Positions 6,802 to 9,639 of a DNA stretch of 9,639 bases are shown in pieces. The translations under genes were made by a program, and so were the position numbers. Origin of the DNA: Campylobacterales bacterium (GTDB taxonomy: Bacteria; Campylobacterota; Campylobacteria; Campylobacterales; JACAEZ01); the NCBI GenBank assembly GCA_013388565.1, contig JACAEZ010000010.1, positions 1 to 9,639 of the forward strand, in the 5' to 3' direction. How positions within the stretch are numbered: the stretch's first letter is position 1; each line of letters opens with the position of its first letter. The notes beneath the pieces were generated by a model. The model saw only the letters and a list, made by a program, of their open reading frames with translations, did not search any database and was not told where the DNA came from.

Positions 6802-9639
6802 ATGTACCAATCAAAATTTTATGAATACCTAAAAGGTGGTGTGGTAGCTGATATTGTCATTGTAAAAGATGATAAAGTTTCGCAAAATTTGGCTGATGTT
6901 GCTAGATTTTGTAAATATGAGCCGTTTATTTTGCCAGATTTTAGGGCAAAAATGGGTGATGATTTACGAAGTTTTAAAGATGAGTTAAGCTCTATTTTGA
7001 CTACACTCAATAGATACTATCATGATAACTACTCAAAAAAAATAATAATCACAACACTCAATACAATCACAAAAAGTTACCCAAAAATCGAGCTTTTCAA
7101 ACAACATAAAATCTCATTTGGGGATAAAATTGATTTAAAAAATTTTAAAAATATGCTTTACTTTTTTGGGTATGAGTTTGTGGATATTGTTGAAGATGTG
7201 GGTGAGGTCTCTATTCGAGGGGATATTATTGATATTTATTCGCCAAATTTAAATCATCCTGTTAGGATTAGTTTGTTTGATGATGAGTGTGAGAGTATTC
7301 GATATTTTGATGAGCAAAATCAAAAGAGTTTTGAAGGTGAAGTTGAGTTTGTGACCATCTTTCCAGCTTTGTTTGGGTTTGATGAGAATATGCATGAAGA
7401 TGTTTTAAAAAGAGTTGAAAAAAGCCCATTTGATAGCTTTTTTAGGGATATTCATTCGCTTGGATTTTGGTATTTAGAAAAGCTTTCTGTAAGCTTACTT
7501 GAAAATTTTAGTGTGATTTTACTTGAAAATTTAAAATCTGAAATTGATGACATTTGCTATTTTGATGAGAGTATAAACAGTGGTAAGTTAAAATCTCTAA
7601 AAGTCATAAGTGAGGCTAAAAAGTATAAAGATTTAGTTTATCCACAAAATATAAAAGAGTTTTTGGGTTTTCATGAAGATAAAAAAATCACTATTTTGGC
7701 ATCAAATGTTGCGATTTTAAAGCAACATGAAGTTGAACATCTAAATTTTATTGAGTCAAATTTAGTAGTAAATTTAATCTCTAGCGATGAAATAATCTTA
7801 TCACTAAATAAAAAACAAAAAAGTAAAGCTAAAAAAGCTCCGACTATTTTGGTTGATGATTTGAAAGTTGGGGATTTTGTCGTTCATGAAGAGTATGGAA
7901 TAGGGCTTTTTGAAGAGATTAGACAAATTAGAGTTTTAGGTGGAGTTAGAGATTTTATAGCACTAAAATATCTAAATGATGATGTTTTACTACTGCCTGT
8001 TGAAAATTTGCATTTGATTGATAGATATATTGGTGGTTCTAGCGAAATTCCAATTTTAGATAAGCTTGGTAAAGGTAGCTTTGCGAAACTCAAAGAGAAG
8101 GTCAAAGATAGGCTGTTTGCGATAGCTGGTGAGATTGTAAATATGCATGCAAAAAGGGCTTTGGTCGATGGAATAAAAATCGAAGTAGATGATTTTGAGA
8201 TTAGTCAATTTCAACAAAGTGCAAATTTTGAATACACAAAAGACCAGATAAAAGCGGTTAGTGAGATACTATCTGATTTGCAAAGTGGTAAGGTGATGGA
8301 TAGACTGCTTAGTGCTGATGTTGGATTTGGCAAAACTGAAGTGTGCATGAATGCCATGGTTGCAGTTTGCAGAGGTGGTTATCAAGTTTGTATGGTAGTG
8401 CCAACGACATTACTTTCAAACCAACACTTCAAAAGCATATCTCAAAGGCTCTCACATTTTGGATTTAAAATCGCAAAAATCGATAGATACACAACTCCAA
8501 AAGAGAAAAAAGAGATAGTTGCAAATGTTGAAAATGGGACTATTGATATTTTGATAGGAACTCATGCGATTTTTGGAGTGAAATTTAAAAATTTAGCTCT
8601 TTTAGTCATTGATGAAGAGCATAAATTTGGAGTCAAACAAAAAGAGACTCTAAAAAATATCTCTGCTGATATTCATCTATTGTCCATGAGTGCCACACCA
8701 ATCCCTAGAAGCCTAAATCTAGCACTTTCATCAATAAAAGGGCTTTCGCAGATACTCACACCACCTGAAAATAGAGTAGGGGTTAGAACTTATGTAAAAG
8801 AGCAAAATAACGGAGTTGTTAAAGAGGCAATTTTAAGAGAACTTAGACGAGGTGGGCAGGTTTTTTATATTTTTAATAAAATAGCCTCAATCGAACAAAA
8901 AAAAGAGCAACTTTTAAAACTGTTGCCAAATTTGAAAATTTTGATTTTACATTCGCAAATAAGTGCTGTTGATAGTGAAAAAGAGATAATAAAATTTGAA
9001 AACAGAGAGTATGATTTACTTCTTTCTACATCTATCGTGGAGTCTGGAATTCATATGCCACAGGTAAATACTATTTTGGTTGATAATGCAAATAATTTTG
9101 GAATGGCTGATTTGCACCAGCTAAGAGGCAGGGTAGGGCGAGAGAATAAAGAGGGATTTTGTTACTATCTAGTTGAAGATAAAGAAAAATTAACAATTGA
9201 AGCTAAAAAAAGGTTGATTGCACTTGAATCAAACTCATTTTTAGGAAGTGGGACGGTGTTGGCTTATCATGATTTAGAGATTAGAGGTGGCGGAAATATC
9301 ATCGGCGAAGACCAAAGTGGGCATATAAAACATATCGGTTATTCGCTTTATTTGAAAATGCTTGAAGATACGATAAACAAATTTAGCAAAAATAGTGAAG
9401 TGGTACAAAAAGAGTGCGATATAAAACTAACTATCACTGCTTATATTTCAAGTGAAGTTGTGAGTGAAGATAGATTGAGACTTGAGCTTTATAGACGGCT
9501 TAGCAAATGCAAAAGTGCTTTTGAAGTGCGAGAGATAGAGGGTGAGATGATTGATAGATTTGGCAAACTGGACACCCCTACAAAACAATTTTTAGAACTT
9601 ATCGTGATAAAGATTTTGGCGATTTCAAAAGGTATAAAA
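6802..9639 (+). CDS. mfd: Transcription-repair coupling factor Mfd (3' end outside window)
   Basis: ATP-driven DNA translocase that pushes RNA polymerase stalled at DNA damage off the template and recruits UvrA for nucleotide excision repair. The frame is open for 946 codons to the right edge; since relatives have a little under 1000 residues, only the last few dozen are missing. Domains in order: a degenerate UvrB-like N-terminal region (about 1-330, with ILPDFRA near the start and SIRGDIIDIYSP around 138-149); an RNA-polymerase-interacting CarD-like domain (about 354-440, GDFVVHEEYGIG); a superfamily 2 motor with a Q-motif (YTKDQ), Walker A ADVGFGKTE (505-513), PTTLLSNQH, DEEH box (604-607), SATPIPR, STSIVESGIHMP (742-753) and QLRGRVGR (773-780); the TRG motif (RGGGNIIGEDQSGH, to 841); and the start of the C-terminal regulatory domain. 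Walker A begins with Ala instead of the usual Gly, an accepted variant. Assignment is secure. Confidence 0.97.
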   Translation, partial: MYQSKFYEYLKGGVVADIVIVKDDKVSQNLADVARFCKYEPFILPDFRAKMGDDLRSFKDELSSILTTLNRYYHDNYSKKIIITTLNTITKSYPKIELFKQHKISFGDKIDLKNFKNMLYFFGYEFVDIVEDVGEVSIRGDIIDIYSPNLNHPVRISLFDDECESIRYFDEQNQKSFEGEVEFVTIFPALFGFDENMHEDVLKRVEKSPFDSFFRDIHSLGFWYLEKLSVSLLENFSVILLENLKSEIDDICYFDESINSGKLKSLKVISEAKKYKDLVYPQNIKEFLGFHEDKKITILASNVAILKQHEVEHLNFIESNLVVNLISSDEIILSLNKKQKSKAKKAPTILVDDLKVGDFVVHEEYGIGLFEEIRQIRVLGGVRDFIALKYLNDDVLLLPVENLHLIDRYIGGSSEIPILDKLGKGSFAKLKEKVKDRLFAIAGEIVNMHAKRALVDGIKIEVDDFEISQFQQSANFEYTKDQIKAVSEILSDLQSGKVMDRLLSADVGFGKTEVCMNAMVAVCRGGYQVCMVVPTTLLSNQHFKSISQRLSHFGFKIAKIDRYTTPKEKKEIVANVENGTIDILIGTHAIFGVKFKNLALLVIDEEHKFGVKQKETLKNISADIHLLSMSATPIPRSLNLALSSIKGLSQILTPPENRVGVRTYVKEQNNGVVKEAILRELRRGGQVFYIFNKIASIEQKKEQLLKLLPNLKILILHSQISAVDSEKEIIKFENREYDLLLSTSIVESGIHMPQVNTILVDNANNFGMADLHQLRGRVGRENKEGFCYYLVEDKEKLTIEAKKRLIALESNSFLGSGTVLAYHDLEIRGGGNIIGEDQSGHIKHIGYSLYLKMLEDTINKFSKNSEVVQKECDIKLTITAYISSEVVSEDRLRLELYRRLSKCKSAFEVREIEGEMIDRFGKLDTPTKQFLELIVIKILAISKGIK

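Noticed and set aside
7884..8105. Minus-strand open frame within mfd, with similar ones inside leuS, the cyclase and the methylase
   Set aside because: All lie fully inside well-supported genes, are short and show no motifs or start signals.
1..9639. CRISPR array, tRNA/rRNA, insertion sequence or defence island beyond the R-M pair
   Set aside because: Coding genes fill the window, all gaps are 27 bases or less, and no repeat-spacer pattern, transposase motif or tRNA fold was seen.

Overview
This is an AT-rich, gene-dense stretch of chromosome in which every supported gene lies on the + strand. The organism is most likely a member of the Campylobacterota (the former Epsilonproteobacteria: Campylobacter, Arcobacter, Sulfurimonas and relatives). 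The reasons are the base composition, the heavy use of AAA, TTT and TTA codons, and the order leuS - lptE - folC - mfd, which from memory matches a conserved Campylobacter cluster. The genus cannot be fixed from the window.

Positions 1-4742 hold a tightly coupled housekeeping block: the 3' part of leuS (leucyl-tRNA synthetase), lptE (LPS-assembly lipoprotein), a GGDEF diguanylate cyclase and folC (folylpolyglutamate/dihydrofolate synthase). Each of the three junctions is a 4-bp ATGA overlap, so these genes are probably translated as one coupled message.

Positions 4743-6801 hold a two-gene Type II restriction-modification (R-M) cassette. It consists of a Dcm-like C5-cytosine DNA methyltransferase followed 10 bp later by a restriction endonuclease whose C-terminal catalytic core resembles the EcoRII/PspGI family. 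Both genes have their own Shine-Dalgarno (SD) sequences. Their glycine codons (GGA in 25 of 39, counted by hand) differ clearly from the flanking genes (GGA in 28 of 113), which supports acquisition by transfer into an otherwise ancestral operon.

Positions 6802-9639 hold mfd (transcription-repair coupling factor), which is open to the right edge and lacks only its last few dozen residues.

No intergenic stretch is longer than 27 bases. There is no room for a separate RNA gene or intergenic control region, and I see no tRNA, rRNA, CRISPR array, insertion sequence, rho-independent terminator or convincing promoter. The R-M pair has no visible controller (C) gene and no vsr repair gene. I found no clearly undescribed system. 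The points most worth a second look are the promoterless-looking R-M insertion in a core operon, its likely CCNGG-type specificity, the unusual catalytic core of the endonuclease, and the I-site-bearing diguanylate cyclase built into an LPS/folate operon.
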